Notes: generated from the sequence alone by a model not told the origin. DNA of 64,000 nucleotides from Butyricicoccus intestinisimiae (GCF_018918345.1 NZ_JAHLQI010000006.1:124001-188000); one strand, 5' to 3'. Positions 25,676 through 34,533 are shown, counted from the first letter of the stretch. A program made the numbers and translations.

Positions 25676-26118
25676 TAATTTTTATTGATGCGGATGGCTG
25701 TCCTGTCGTAGACGAGACGGTTCATTTGGCAAACACGCATCATATTCCGTGCGTCATTTTGTGCGACACCTCGCACCAAATTCGGCGCACGGGTGCACAG
25801 ACCATCATCGTATCCAAAGGAGCGGACAGCGTGGATTTTGCGCTGGTCAATCGCCTGCATGCGGGTGATATCGCGGTTACGCAGGATTACGGTCTTGCCG
25901 CGATGTGCTTAGCGCGCGGCGCACGGGTGCTGCGGCAGGACGGTCTGGAATACACACAGGAAAATATAGATGCGCTGCTGCTTGCGCGGCACACCGCGAA
26001 AAAAATCCGCCGATCCGGCGGACGATTGCATGGAAATAAAAAACGATCCCGACAAGAGGACCGAGACTTTGAGCAAGCGCTCACAGCAATGATAACAGGA
26101 GAGAACACACATGATTAA
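25672..26118 (+). CDS. YaiI/YqxD (DUF188) family protein
   Basis: A 148-residue protein of the NYN-like DUF188 family, proposed on fold grounds to be a nuclease but not characterised. Motifs: [10 protein letters not shown] at the start, [26 protein letters not shown] and [14 protein letters not shown]. Translation is coupled to ispF (ATGA) and its end overlaps the deformylase-like gene by 8 bases. Confidence 0.9.
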   Translation: MIIFIDADGCPVVDETVHLANTHHIPCVILCDTSHQIRRTGAQTIIVSKGADSVDFALVNRLHAGDIAVTQDYGLAAMCLARGARVLRQDGLEYTQENIDALLLARHTAKKIRRSGGRLHGNKKRSRQEDRDFEQALTAMITGENTHD

Positions 26119-26521
26119 ACCAATCAACAAGGACATTTTATTTTTACAGCAGAAGGCAGAGCCGGCAACGCAGGCGGATACAGCCGTGATGCGGGATCTG
26201 CGCGACACCATGCAGGCACATCAGACCGATTGTGCGGGCATGGCGGCGAATATGATCGGCGTCAACAAGCGTATCATTATCGTCAATCTGGGCATGACCA
26301 ATCTGCTCATGCTCAATCCGGTTATTTTGAAAAAATCCGGCAAGTATGAAACGACAGAAGGCTGTCTGTCTTTGCCGGGAGAGCGTCCGTGCACGCGCTA
26401 TAAAGAAATCACGGTGGAGTATCAGGACGAGCGCATGAATAAGCACGTACAGCAGTTCAGCGGCTGGGTGTCCGAGATTGTACAGCACGAGATGGATCAT
26501 CTGGAAGGCATCCTGATCTGA
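26111..26521 (+). CDS. Divergent peptide deformylase family protein
   Basis: A 136-residue protein with the metal site of peptide deformylase: EGCLSLPGE with Cys85, and QHEMDHLEG with His126, Glu127 and His130. Motif one, normally GxGLAAPQ, reads AGMAANMIG (residues 42-50), so the glutamine that stabilises the transition state is replaced by Met48. The protein is also shorter than the usual 150-170 residues. It may be a deformylase subtype of Clostridia or a paralogue with other activity; a standard def is not in this window. RBS AGGAGAG precedes it inside the DUF188 gene. Confidence 0.8.
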   Translation: MIKPINKDILFLQQKAEPATQADTAVMRDLRDTMQAHQTDCAGMAANMIGVNKRIIIVNLGMTNLLMLNPVILKKSGKYETTEGCLSLPGERPCTRYKEITVEYQDERMNKHVQQFSGWVSEIVQHEMDHLEGILI

Positions 26522-26883
26522 TGGCACAGCGCGATTTGAGCGACTTGTTTTTTCGGCTATCGCGTTCTGCTTTCCGCAGCCGCTTTTACCTCAAGCCCAA
26601 AGACCGAGAATATGTCTGGACGAAGGGTATGGACACGGTGCGCCGCCATGCGTATGACTTTGTGCGGCAGCGTTTGGCGCCTGCCGTCATCCCGAATGAC
26701 GGCAAACAGACGCCGATGCGCGGGCATCCGGTGTTTCTCGCCCAGCATGCCACGGCGACCTGCTGCCGCGGCTGCCTGTGGAAATGGCATCACATTCCGG
26801 CCGGCACCGCGCTCACGCCGGAGCAGCAGGACTATGTGGTGGATGTCATCATGACGTGGATCGAACGGGAGATGAGAGGATAG
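26521..26883 (+). CDS. DUF4186 family protein
   Basis: A 120-residue protein matching the uncharacterised DUF4186 family, with RSAFRSRFYLKPKDREYV, IPNDGKQTPMRGHP, FLAQHATATCCRGCLWKWH and a C-terminal helix. The CCRGC cluster and the three conserved histidines could bind a metal, an inference from the pattern only. It shares one base with the deformylase-like stop (TGATG), completing a tightly packed unit that begins at 23126. Confidence 0.88.
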   Translation: MAQRDLSDLFFRLSRSAFRSRFYLKPKDREYVWTKGMDTVRRHAYDFVRQRLAPAVIPNDGKQTPMRGHPVFLAQHATATCCRGCLWKWHHIPAGTALTPEQQDYVVDVIMTWIEREMRG

Positions 26884-26893
26884 CCGCAAAAGG

Positions 26894-27499
26894 CTATTCC
26901 TCCTCCCAGATGGAATACTTGCAGCCGCAGTAATTTTGCCGATACACGTCGTACTGCTTGCACAGCGCAATCGAGCGCTTATAGCCCTCTTTTTTCTTAA
27001 AATCACCCGGAAGCCAAGTCATGTCGTGTTTTTTTGCGATATTTTCGCCGATGGTGTTGATGAGCGGGGCATTTTTGTGCGGGCTGATGGTCAGCGTGGT
27101 TGTCAGGAGCGAAAAGCCAAGTGCTTTCGCCTTGGCGGCGGTGTAATCCAAGCGCAGTTCAAAGCATTTGGTGCAGCGCGCGCCGCCCTCCGGTTCCTGC
27201 TCCAAGCCGCGCACATAGGCTTCGTACCGCTCCGGATCGTAGTCACACGGGACGGTCGGAATGCCGAAAATTTCGCACAGCCGCAGCTGTTCAGATAATC
27301 TGTGCTGGTATTCTTCCTCAGGATAGATGTTGGGATTGTAATAAAACAGCGTGATGTCAAAATATTTGGACAGATATTCCATGACATAGCTGCTGCACGG
27401 GCCGCAGCAGCTGTGCAGGGCGAGACGCGGCCGATCAGTCAGCTTGCTGATGATGCGATCCAGCTGCTTTTGATAATTGATTTTTTGCTTGTTCTCCAT
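26894..27499 (-). CDS. queH: Epoxyqueuosine reductase QueH
   Basis: A 201-residue iron-sulfur enzyme that finishes queuosine in tRNA, the QueG-independent type. The HSCCGPCS motif (Cys31, Cys32, Cys35) is at the N-terminus, followed by FYYNPNIYPEEEY, ARCTKCFELRL and the C-terminal CGCKYS. Start 27499 (MENKQK) follows TAGGAG at 8 bases; upstream in-frame codons are excluded. Convergent with the DUF4186 gene with only 10 bases between them and no clear terminator. Confidence 0.93.
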   Translation of the reverse strand: MENKQKINYQKQLDRIISKLTDRPRLALHSCCGPCSSYVMEYLSKYFDITLFYYNPNIYPEEEYQHRLSEQLRLCEIFGIPTVPCDYDPERYEAYVRGLEQEPEGGARCTKCFELRLDYTAAKAKALGFSLLTTTLTISPHKNAPLINTIGENIAKKHDMTWLPGDFKKKEGYKRSIALCKQYDVYRQNYCGCKYSIWEEE

Positions 27500-27580
27500 A
27501 GACAAAACTCCTATCTGGCATACAATCGGTATCTCTATTGTAGCACACAAACGCAAAATGTAAATAAATTGTGTCAGCCC

Positions 27581-27608
27581 TTGACATGCAGGCAGAAACT
27601 ACTATAAT
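27581..27608 (+). promoter_or_regulatory. Promoter of lon
   Basis: TTGACA (27581-27586), 16-base spacer, TATAAT (27603-27608), both perfect consensus. Confidence 0.85.
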
Positions 27609-27634
27609 AAATACAAAATCATTGTTTGCAAGTG

Positions 27635-27668
27635 TGCCGGATGCGTCTGCGCAGAAGGCATTTTTTTT
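27635..27668 (+). terminator. Possible leader terminator in lon 5' UTR
   Basis: TGCC/GGCA and TGCG/CGCA stems with a 3x3 internal loop and TCTG tetraloop, followed by eight Ts (27661-27668). There is no upstream gene on this strand to terminate, so if real it acts inside the lon leader. Confidence 0.35.
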
Positions 27669-27677
27669 CACGAAGCA

Positions 27678-27704
27678 TTAGCACTCGGTACAATTGAGTG
27701 CTAA
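27678..27704 (+). promoter_or_regulatory. CIRCE element (HrcA operator) upstream of lon
   Basis: TTAGCACTC, nine bases, GAGTGCTAA: a perfect match to the CIRCE inverted repeat bound by the heat-shock repressor HrcA. It lies in the transcribed leader, about 60 bases after the expected start of transcription and 30 bases before the lon start codon. Confidence 0.95.
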
Positions 27705-27734
27705 AATCGGCGGACGGAAAGGGAGGCATCTAGT

Positions 27735-29999
27735 ATGCTAGTCATTCCTGTATATGATTTGGCACTCCTGCCGGGAGCCAGTCTGTACTTAAAAAAAGAA
27801 TATTATGAGGAGCTTGCGGGAAAGCAGGCGGAGCAGGGCGCAAGCGTTATTTTTCTGATGCTCAAGCAGCACAAGCAGCGTCCGGACATCAAGCCGGAGG
27901 ACATTTATCCGATTGCGGTCACGGGCGTGGTGGAGTCGGTCGACGAGGATGGAACCGTCAATGTTCGCGCGCTGGCGCGTGTGCGTCTGAGCCAGGCGGA
28001 CTTGGAAGCCAACCTCGTACAATTTGTCGAATGCACCGAAATTCAGGATTTGACGCCGGCGGAGGTCGAGGAGCGGTTTAAGCGCGTCCGCGGTGCAATG
28101 TTGAAATTCAGCAATCAGTTCCAGTGGGGCGTGATTGCGCGGCAGTACATTCTGAATTGGCATTCGCTTCCAGAGATGGTGACGGCGCTGTCCAGTCAGC
28201 TCAATATCTCCAGCGAGGAGAAATATCAGATGCTGGAGACCGATGTGCTGTCTCAGCGCATGGAACTGATGGAAAAAGCCATGTATGAGATGATTGAGGT
28301 CAACCGCGTCAGCGGCGAAGCCCAGCAGGCGGTCTCAAAGTCCAACGAAATGGTTTACCGCGAAGAAGCCATCAAACGGCAGATTGAATTTTTGCAAAAA
28401 CAGCTGGATGACATGCATCCGGAAAACGTTTCGGATATCCGGAAGTTCGAACAGGCCATTGCGCAGTCCGGCATGAACGACATCGCGGAAAAAGAGGCGC
28501 GAAAAGTTCTCAACCGCATGAAGCAGGAGGGCCAAAACGGTCATGAATACGGCTTGCTGTATGATTATTTGGACTTTGTCACGGGCTTGGCGTGGAAAAA
28601 GGCGCCGTTTGAACGCATCGCGCTGGATCGGGCGGAAGAAATCCTCGATGAAGACCATTACGGCCTGAAAAAAGCCAAAAAGCGCATCATTCAGCAAATT
28701 GCCGTGATGGCGCTCAATCAAAAGCAGGCGGGCTCAATTTTGCTGTTTGTCGGTGCGCCGGGCACGGGCAAGACCAGCATTGGCCAGAGCATTGCCAGAG
28801 CGCTTAAGCGTCCGTATGCGCGTGTCAGTCTCGGCGGCGTGCGCGATGAAGCGGAAATTCGCGGACACAGACGCACCTATGTCGGCGCGATGCCGGGCAG
28901 AATCATGGACGGCATTCGGCGCAGCGGCGCATCCAATCCGGTTGTAGTGCTGGACGAGGTAGATAAGCTGGGCAAGGATTACAACGGCGACCCGTCCAGT
29001 GCGCTGCTGGAGGTGCTGGATCCAGAGCAGAACAGCACGTTCACTGACCACTACATGAACGTGCCGTATGACCTGTCCGATGTGCTGTTTATCTGCACGG
29101 CAAATTCGCTGGATACGATTCCGGAGCCGCTGCTCAACCGCATGGAGGTCATTCAGTTTCAGGGCTATACGGCATCGGAAAAGCTGCAGATTGCCAAAAA
29201 ACATCTGCTGCCGCGGGCGATGGAGAGCGCGGGCATTGCGCCGCAGCAGCTCCATATCTCCGATGGCGCGCTTCGCAAAATTATCTCGGATTACACGATG
29301 GAATCCGGCGTGCGCGGACTCAAAAAGCGCATAGATACGCTGTGCCGCAGCGCCGCGGTCAAACTGGTCAAGGGAGAAAACACAGCCGTCACGGTCGGCA
29401 CACGGCAGCTCAAAGAAATGCTCGACCGCAAGCCGATGCGGCATGACACGGCGATGAAAACCGGTGTGCCGGGCGTTGTCACGGGCTTGGCGTGGACACA
29501 GGCGGGCGGCGACATTCTGTTTTTGGAAACCATGTTCACCAAGGGCGAGGGAAAAATTCATATTACCGGCCAGCTCGGCGATGTGATGAAGGAATCGGTA
29601 CAGGTTGCCATCAGTCTGGTCAAGAGCATGTATCCGGACAAGGCGGATATGTTCAAGGAGTATGATTTGCATGTTCATGTGCCGGACGGCGCGGTGCCGA
29701 AGGACGGCCCGTCCGCAGGTATTACGCTGACAACGGCACTCGCCTCGCTTGTGACGGGGAAGGCGGTAGAGCCGACGGTTGCCATGACCGGCGAGGTTTC
29801 GCTGCGCGGCGGCGTCATGCCGATTGGCGGTCTGCCGGAAAAGCTGATGGCGGCGGTTCGCGCGGGCATTCGCACGGTGATGATTCCCAAGGACAACGAG
29901 GAAGACTTGGAGGATGTCGCGGAGGAAGTCAAGCGCCAGCTGACGATTGTTCCGGTCAGCAGCGTCTCACAGGTGCTGGAGAAAACCGGCTTGCGATAA
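27735..29999 (+). CDS. lon: ATP-dependent protease Lon
   Basis: A 754-residue AAA+ protease that degrades damaged and regulatory proteins. The N-terminal substrate domain (about 1-200), coiled region (200-260), ATPase module with Walker A GAPGTGKTS and Walker B VVVLDEVDK, and protease domain with catalytic Ser660 (PKDGPSAG) and Lys703 (GLPEKLM) are all in place; the Ser-Lys spacing of 43 matches E. coli. It is under a consensus promoter and a CIRCE element, so heat-shock control by HrcA is predicted. It is monocistronic. Confidence 0.97.
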   Translation: MLVIPVYDLALLPGASLYLKKEYYEELAGKQAEQGASVIFLMLKQHKQRPDIKPEDIYPIAVTGVVESVDEDGTVNVRALARVRLSQADLEANLVQFVECTEIQDLTPAEVEERFKRVRGAMLKFSNQFQWGVIARQYILNWHSLPEMVTALSSQLNISSEEKYQMLETDVLSQRMELMEKAMYEMIEVNRVSGEAQQAVSKSNEMVYREEAIKRQIEFLQKQLDDMHPENVSDIRKFEQAIAQSGMNDIAEKEARKVLNRMKQEGQNGHEYGLLYDYLDFVTGLAWKKAPFERIALDRAEEILDEDHYGLKKAKKRIIQQIAVMALNQKQAGSILLFVGAPGTGKTSIGQSIARALKRPYARVSLGGVRDEAEIRGHRRTYVGAMPGRIMDGIRRSGASNPVVVLDEVDKLGKDYNGDPSSALLEVLDPEQNSTFTDHYMNVPYDLSDVLFICTANSLDTIPEPLLNRMEVIQFQGYTASEKLQIAKKHLLPRAMESAGIAPQQLHISDGALRKIISDYTMESGVRGLKKRIDTLCRSAAVKLVKGENTAVTVGTRQLKEMLDRKPMRHDTAMKTGVPGVVTGLAWTQAGGDILFLETMFTKGEGKIHITGQLGDVMKESVQVAISLVKSMYPDKADMFKEYDLHVHVPDGAVPKDGPSAGITLTTALASLVTGKAVEPTVAMTGEVSLRGGVMPIGGLPEKLMAAVRAGIRTVMIPKDNEEDLEDVAEEVKRQLTIVPVSSVSQVLEKTGLR

Positions 30000-30004
30000 T
30001 ATGG

Positions 30005-30037
30005 AAAGCCCAAGAGATTGCACTCTTGGGCTTTTTT
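30005..30037 (+). terminator. Terminator after lon
   Basis: AAAGCCCAAGAG/CTCTTGGGCTTT stem with 6-base loop and T run. Confidence 0.93.
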
Positions 30038-30098
30038 CTTGCCGTTTGCGTACAAAAACCGTATAATAGAATCAATTCAAACCGAAGGAGTGTGGCAA

Positions 30099-31415
30099 AT
30101 GATTCCGTTTTCCATCTTGAGTGGGCAGCTGCTGGCAGAAGGAAACAGCATACAGGAAATTAGCATCTTGGATGTGTCGCGCATTGGATTTCCGTTCCGT
30201 GTGCCGAAGTCGTTTCACAAAAGCTGGGATGCCATTCGGCTGCAGTTTTATTGCCGGAAGGACAGTGCCTATCGTGAGGTCGTTTTGCGCGATGTTTTCT
30301 GCGAAATGCAGCAGGAGACGGAATTTTTTGTGGTCTATCGTGTCGAAACCAATCAGCTGGATTACAAAGCGGCTGTGACGCAGCTGATGGCGGAGTACAG
30401 CCAATATATTTCGCTCAAGCTGGAGGAGGACGCCGGCACTTTGGCGCAGACATGGGCGGGCTATCCGGCACAGATGGATGATATATTTGCGCCGCATTGG
30501 GACGCGCAGCGGCACGACTGGTTTTCCGGTATGCAGCCGGATGCCGCTTGGCGCGCCTGCATACCCAAGCTGCCGCCGCTGGCGGTTGCGCTGGATCGAC
30601 CGGAGCTGTGGGAAAAATATATCGCATTGCCGGACTCGGAGTTTTTTGCATGGTATTGGGCGCTGCACGGATTGGGCAAACATCCGATTTCACGCATGTC
30701 GGTGCGGTATGTGTATGTCGGCAGCGCGTACTGTCCGCGCCTGTTTCCGGAGCCGCAAGCGCTGTGCAGGCTTGTGCACAAGGCGCGGCGCGAGAACTTG
30801 CAGCCGGTATTGGTGACGTCTATGCTGCGGGAGCACGATGTGCCGCGCGCACAGGATTGGCTGCGGCATCTGCCGGAACAGAACATGGAACTTGTCTGCA
30901 ACGACTGGGGCATGATGGAATTGGTCAAGCGGGCGGGGCATACGCCGGTGTGCGGAACGCTGCTCAACAAACGCCGAAAAGATGCCCGCCTTGCGTATAA
31001 AACCGGCATGGCTGCGCATCGAGATCAGTTGCGGCAGACAGCAGTGCAGGCGGGCTTTTATCGGGCTTGGCTGCGGCGCACCTATGGCGTCGAAACCATT
31101 TCGTTTGAAGCGTGCGGATATGTGCCGGATTTGACACCGAATGCTGATGTCTATGCGCCGTTTTACCAGACGAACACAGCGGGACATTGTACGCTGTATG
31201 CGGTGTGTCACAACGGCAGCCGCGGGCGCCAGACGGTGGAGGACGATTGCCCGCAGTACTGCCGCGAACGGGTGTTTTTGTATCCCGACCATCTGCACAT
31301 GATTGGACGGTACAACAGCCTGTTCGGCGCAGATTTGCGTATCCTGACAGACGGGGCGTATCTGGATGCCTTTCTCAGCCAAAAGCCGCGCCGTCTTGTC
31401 ATCAACCTGCTTTGA
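30099..31415 (+). CDS. U32-like protein with UbiV-type cysteine pattern and extra N-terminal domain
   Basis: A 438-residue cytoplasmic protein. The first ~200 residues are unrecognised. From about residue 205 it resembles U32 family proteins: VYVGSAYCPRL with Cys212, LVCNDWGMMELV, then Cys370, Cys384 and Cys388 spaced C-x13-C-x3-C. This is close to the four cysteines that hold the [4Fe-4S] cluster in UbiV (one near the domain start, then C-x12-C-x3-C). The next gene is UbiU-like, so the two probably form a heterodimer. No quinone pathway gene is adjacent and the substrate is unknown. Start 30099 follows AAGGAG. Confidence 0.7.
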   Translation: MIPFSILSGQLLAEGNSIQEISILDVSRIGFPFRVPKSFHKSWDAIRLQFYCRKDSAYREVVLRDVFCEMQQETEFFVVYRVETNQLDYKAAVTQLMAEYSQYISLKLEEDAGTLAQTWAGYPAQMDDIFAPHWDAQRHDWFSGMQPDAAWRACIPKLPPLAVALDRPELWEKYIALPDSEFFAWYWALHGLGKHPISRMSVRYVYVGSAYCPRLFPEPQALCRLVHKARRENLQPVLVTSMLREHDVPRAQDWLRHLPEQNMELVCNDWGMMELVKRAGHTPVCGTLLNKRRKDARLAYKTGMAAHRDQLRQTAVQAGFYRAWLRRTYGVETISFEACGYVPDLTPNADVYAPFYQTNTAGHCTLYAVCHNGSRGRQTVEDDCPQYCRERVFLYPDHLHMIGRYNSLFGADLRILTDGAYLDAFLSQKPRRLVINLL

Positions 31416-31427
31416 GGAGGAAAAGCT

Positions 31428-32372
31428 ATGAAAATTACAGCGGGAATCGGCTCGGCAGATGCATACATTCCCTGTGTCGAAGCGGGTGCGCAAGAGCTGT
31501 TCTGCGGGTATGTTCCGGCGGACTGGATGGAGAAATACGGGATTTTTCTGCCGCTCAACCGGCGGGAGGTGCTGTACTATCCGGTGCAAATCGGTGCGCG
31601 CAGCGAGCTGCAGATTTTGGGCAGCATGAAAGAGGTCTACGGCGTGCCGGTGACGATTACGCTCAATTCGCTGTATTACATGCCGGAGCAGTACCCGATT
31701 TTGGCGGCGTATATCGAGCAGTGTATGCAGGATGGGTTTTCATCGTTCATCGTCGCGGATATGGCGCTGCTGGTGTATTTGCATGCACAGGGCATAGACC
31801 GGCACATACAGCTGCACATCAGCGGAGAGCTGTCCGAAGTCAATCGCCTGACCATCGCGCAGTGCAAACAGCTGGGCGCGCAGCGCATCATTTTTCATCG
31901 CAAGACCACACTGGCGGATATGCACGCCTGCACGGCGGCACAACCGGAACTGGAGTATGAAGCGTTTGTGCTCAATGAGATGTGTCATTTTCACGGGGCG
32001 TTTTGCAGTTCGCTGCATTGCGATGAGCTGCCTCACGCTTGCCTGATACCGTATAAACTGGGCGGAGCATACGATTCCATATATTCCCAAGAAAAACCGT
32101 GTGACGAGCCTGTGCGGGCACGTGTCGGGCAATCCGGATGCGGGCTGTGCGCGCTGTGGCGCATGAAGCAGGCGGGCATTGCATATGGGAAGCTCGTGAG
32201 CCGCGGAAATTTTTTGGAAGAAACCGTGCGCGACATTCGCGCGTTCCGCGCGGCGCTGGATATTGTGGAGGCGAGCGCATCCGAGACGGATTTCCAAGCG
32301 CAGATGAAAAAGCAGCTGTTTCCGGACGGCTGCAGCGGCGCTTGCTATTATCCGGTCAATCGGGTACAATGA
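31428..32372 (+). CDS. U32 family (UbiU/YrrN-like) iron-sulfur protein
   Basis: A 314-residue U32 protein. It begins MKITAGIGSADAYIPCVEAG and contains the cysteine set Cys186, Cys193 (C-x6-C in CHFHGAFC), and Cys238/Cys241 (SGCGLCALWR), matching positions of cluster ligands in UbiU-type proteins. Family members act as oxygen-independent hydroxylases (UbiU-UbiV, TrhP for tRNA, RlhA for rRNA) rather than proteases. It follows the V-like partner by 12 bases with GAGGAGG as RBS. A tRNA or small-molecule hydroxylation role is possible. Confidence 0.82.
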   Translation: MKITAGIGSADAYIPCVEAGAQELFCGYVPADWMEKYGIFLPLNRREVLYYPVQIGARSELQILGSMKEVYGVPVTITLNSLYYMPEQYPILAAYIEQCMQDGFSSFIVADMALLVYLHAQGIDRHIQLHISGELSEVNRLTIAQCKQLGAQRIIFHRKTTLADMHACTAAQPELEYEAFVLNEMCHFHGAFCSSLHCDELPHACLIPYKLGGAYDSIYSQEKPCDEPVRARVGQSGCGLCALWRMKQAGIAYGKLVSRGNFLEETVRDIRAFRAALDIVEASASETDFQAQMKKQLFPDGCSGACYYPVNRVQ

Positions 32373-32402
32373 GAGAGGAAGAAACCCTAAGAGGAGCAAA
32401 AA

Positions 32403-33389
32403 TTGAAACGAATAAAAACTCTTTTGCTGATTGTCGTTGTCTCTCTTACTGTGTTTGCCGCAGGCTTTGCCTTTGTGTCCGTCCATGTCTATCACAGATC
32501 CATCGGCGCGTCACTGACAGAGCTGCGGCTGCAGTCCAAAAACTCGACGCGGGTGTTCGAGACAGCGCAAAATGCGCAGAAATACATGCAGCGGCGGGCA
32601 AAATCAGAAGACAAGTGGTATGAACTGCCGAAAGACGTGTCGTTTGAAAGTACGATGATTGTCTTTCATTATCGAAACATCAAGCTGCTGGCGTTTGTGC
32701 CGGAGAGCGAAAAAAAGCATATTGTCCTGTATCTGCACGGCGGCGCATATGTGAGCCAGATTTCCAAAAATCAGCTGCGCTTTTGCGACCGGCTGGCGCA
32801 GCAGTCGGATTCTGTCGTGCTGGCACCGATTTATCCGTTGGCGCCCAATCATCGGTTCAGCGAAACATATCTGGTGCTGGAACACCTGTATCCGGACATT
32901 CGCGGGTACACGGATTTGCCGCTGACGATTTTGGGAGATTCCGCGGGCGGCGGACTTGCCGCCGGATTTTGCGAGTATCTCGGCGTGTGGGGCTGGGAAC
33001 AGCCGGAGCATTTGATTCTCATTTGCCCGTGGCTGGATGCCACGCTGTCCAATCCGGACATCAAGCGCTATGCCAAGCATGACCCAACGCTGTCTCCGAA
33101 GGGCTTGCGGAGAATGGGGAAAGCATGGGCAGGACCGTATACCAACGCGAAGGACTACCGCATCAGCCCGATGTTTGGAGAGCTTTCGTACTTCCGCGAT
33201 GTCACGCTGTTCACCGGCACACGCGAGCTGCTGTATCCGGATGTCGTCAAGTTTTCCGAGCTGCTGCAGGAGGCGGGAGCGGAGACCACGCTGCATGTTG
33301 GAAACGGCCTGAACCACAACTACCCGCTCTATGACATTCTGGAAGCGGGAGAGGCGATGCGGCAAATCTGCGAGGCGATCGCACGCTGA
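32403..33389 (+). CDS. Membrane-anchored alpha/beta hydrolase (HSL/acetyl esterase type)
   Basis: A 328-residue esterase/lipase-like enzyme with an N-terminal membrane anchor (about residues 6-28), so the catalytic domain faces outward. Oxyanion motif LHGGAYVS, nucleophile Ser180 in GDSAGGG, acid in LYPDVV and His in GLNHNYPL make a full triad of the hormone-sensitive lipase group. Start is TTG at 32403, with GAGGAG about 6 bases upstream. It follows the U32 pair by 30 bases and may share their transcript. Confidence 0.85.
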   Translation: MKRIKTLLLIVVVSLTVFAAGFAFVSVHVYHRSIGASLTELRLQSKNSTRVFETAQNAQKYMQRRAKSEDKWYELPKDVSFESTMIVFHYRNIKLLAFVPESEKKHIVLYLHGGAYVSQISKNQLRFCDRLAQQSDSVVLAPIYPLAPNHRFSETYLVLEHLYPDIRGYTDLPLTILGDSAGGGLAAGFCEYLGVWGWEQPEHLILICPWLDATLSNPDIKRYAKHDPTLSPKGLRRMGKAWAGPYTNAKDYRISPMFGELSYFRDVTLFTGTRELLYPDVVKFSELLQEAGAETTLHVGNGLNHNYPLYDILEAGEAMRQICEAIAR

Positions 33390-33416
33390 GCAGGCTTGTT
33401 TTGTTTTCATTGTACA

Positions 33417-33456
33417 TAAAAAGACGGCATACATCCAACGCGATGTATGCCGTCTT
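33417..33456 (-). terminator. Terminator after purC
   Basis: A 15-bp perfect stem (33421-33435 with 33442-33456). On the minus strand it is followed by five Ts; it may also stop the convergent hydrolase transcript. Confidence 0.88.
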
Positions 33457-33486
33457 GCTATTTCTTTATGCAGCAAATAACAGAGA

Positions 33487-34359
33487 TTACAGCTTCTTGC
33501 CGGTCAGCAGTTCATATGCCTGCAGATACTTGGCAATGGTCTTTTCGGTGATGTCCGTCGGCAGCTCCCAGTCATGCTCGTTTGCCTTGAGCCAGTCGCG
33601 TGCGAACTGTTTGTCGAAGGACGGCTGACCGTGACCCGGCTCATAGCCGTCTGCCGGCCAGAAACGGGAGGAATCCGGTGTCAGCATCTCATCACCCAGA
33701 ACGATGTTGCCGTTTTCATCGAGACCGAACTCAAACTTGGTGTCGGCGATGATGATACCGCGGCTCAGTGCGTAGTCAGCGCACTTCTTGTACAGAGCGA
33801 TGGTGTAGTCGCGCAGCTTCTGTGCGTACTCTGCGCCCTTGCCCGGGAAGCACTTCTCCAGATGATCGATGCTCTGCTCGTAGGAAATGTTTTCGTCGTG
33901 ATCGCCGATTTCAGCCTTGGTGGACGGGGTGTAGATCGGCTCCGGCAGCTTGTCGGACTCCTGCAGGCCTTCCGGCAGCTTGATGCCGCATACGGTGCCG
34001 TCCTTCTGGTAGCTTGCCCAGCCGGAACCGGTGATGTAGCCGCGGACGATGCACTCGATCGGCAGCATGTTCAGCTTCTTGCACAGCATGCTGTTGCCGT
34101 CAAACTTCGGCTGCTGGAAGTATTCCGGCATGTCCTTGACGTCTACAGAAATCATGTGGTTCGGGATGATGTCCTTGGTCAGATCGAACCAGAACTTGGA
34201 CATCTGCGTCAGAACGGTGCCCTTCTTCTCGATGGTGTTCTTGAGGATGACATCAAAGCAGCTGATACGGTCGGTTGCCACCATAATCAGGCTGTCTCCG
34301 TTGTCGTAAATCTCACGAACCTTGCCTTCCTTAATCGGCTTCATTTCCTTTGCACTCAT
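33487..34359 (-). CDS. purC: Phosphoribosylaminoimidazole-succinocarboxamide synthase
   Basis: A 290-residue purine biosynthesis enzyme joining CAIR and aspartate with ATP. KEGKVREIYD, VATDRISCFDVIL, the IECIVRGYITGSGW block, ADTKFEFGLDENG and DEMLTPDSSRFWP are intact. This is the longer ~290-residue type. It stands alone; other pur genes are elsewhere. Codon use suggests good expression. I do not see a purine riboswitch upstream. Confidence 0.97.
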   Translation of the reverse strand: MSAKEMKPIKEGKVREIYDNGDSLIMVATDRISCFDVILKNTIEKKGTVLTQMSKFWFDLTKDIIPNHMISVDVKDMPEYFQQPKFDGNSMLCKKLNMLPIECIVRGYITGSGWASYQKDGTVCGIKLPEGLQESDKLPEPIYTPSTKAEIGDHDENISYEQSIDHLEKCFPGKGAEYAQKLRDYTIALYKKCADYALSRGIIIADTKFEFGLDENGNIVLGDEMLTPDSSRFWPADGYEPGHGQPSFDKQFARDWLKANEHDWELPTDITEKTIAKYLQAYELLTGKKL

Positions 34360-34524
34360 GTTATTTACCTCACAATCTGCGAAAGATTAAGTATTACCAT
34401 ATTAGATAACCAGATTTCGCGCGAAAAATCAATAGTAAAATTGACCATAATTCTGAAAATGTCAAAAAAATGCGAGATTTGGCATATGAAAGCAAGATTC
34501 GGGATAGGCGGCAGGCGAAAAATG

Positions 34525-34533
34525 TGATAAAAT
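34525..34533 (+). promoter_or_regulatory. Possible extended -10 promoter
   Basis: TGATAAAAT, an extended -10 without a recognisable -35, about 38 bases upstream of the small gene at 34571. Confidence 0.4.
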
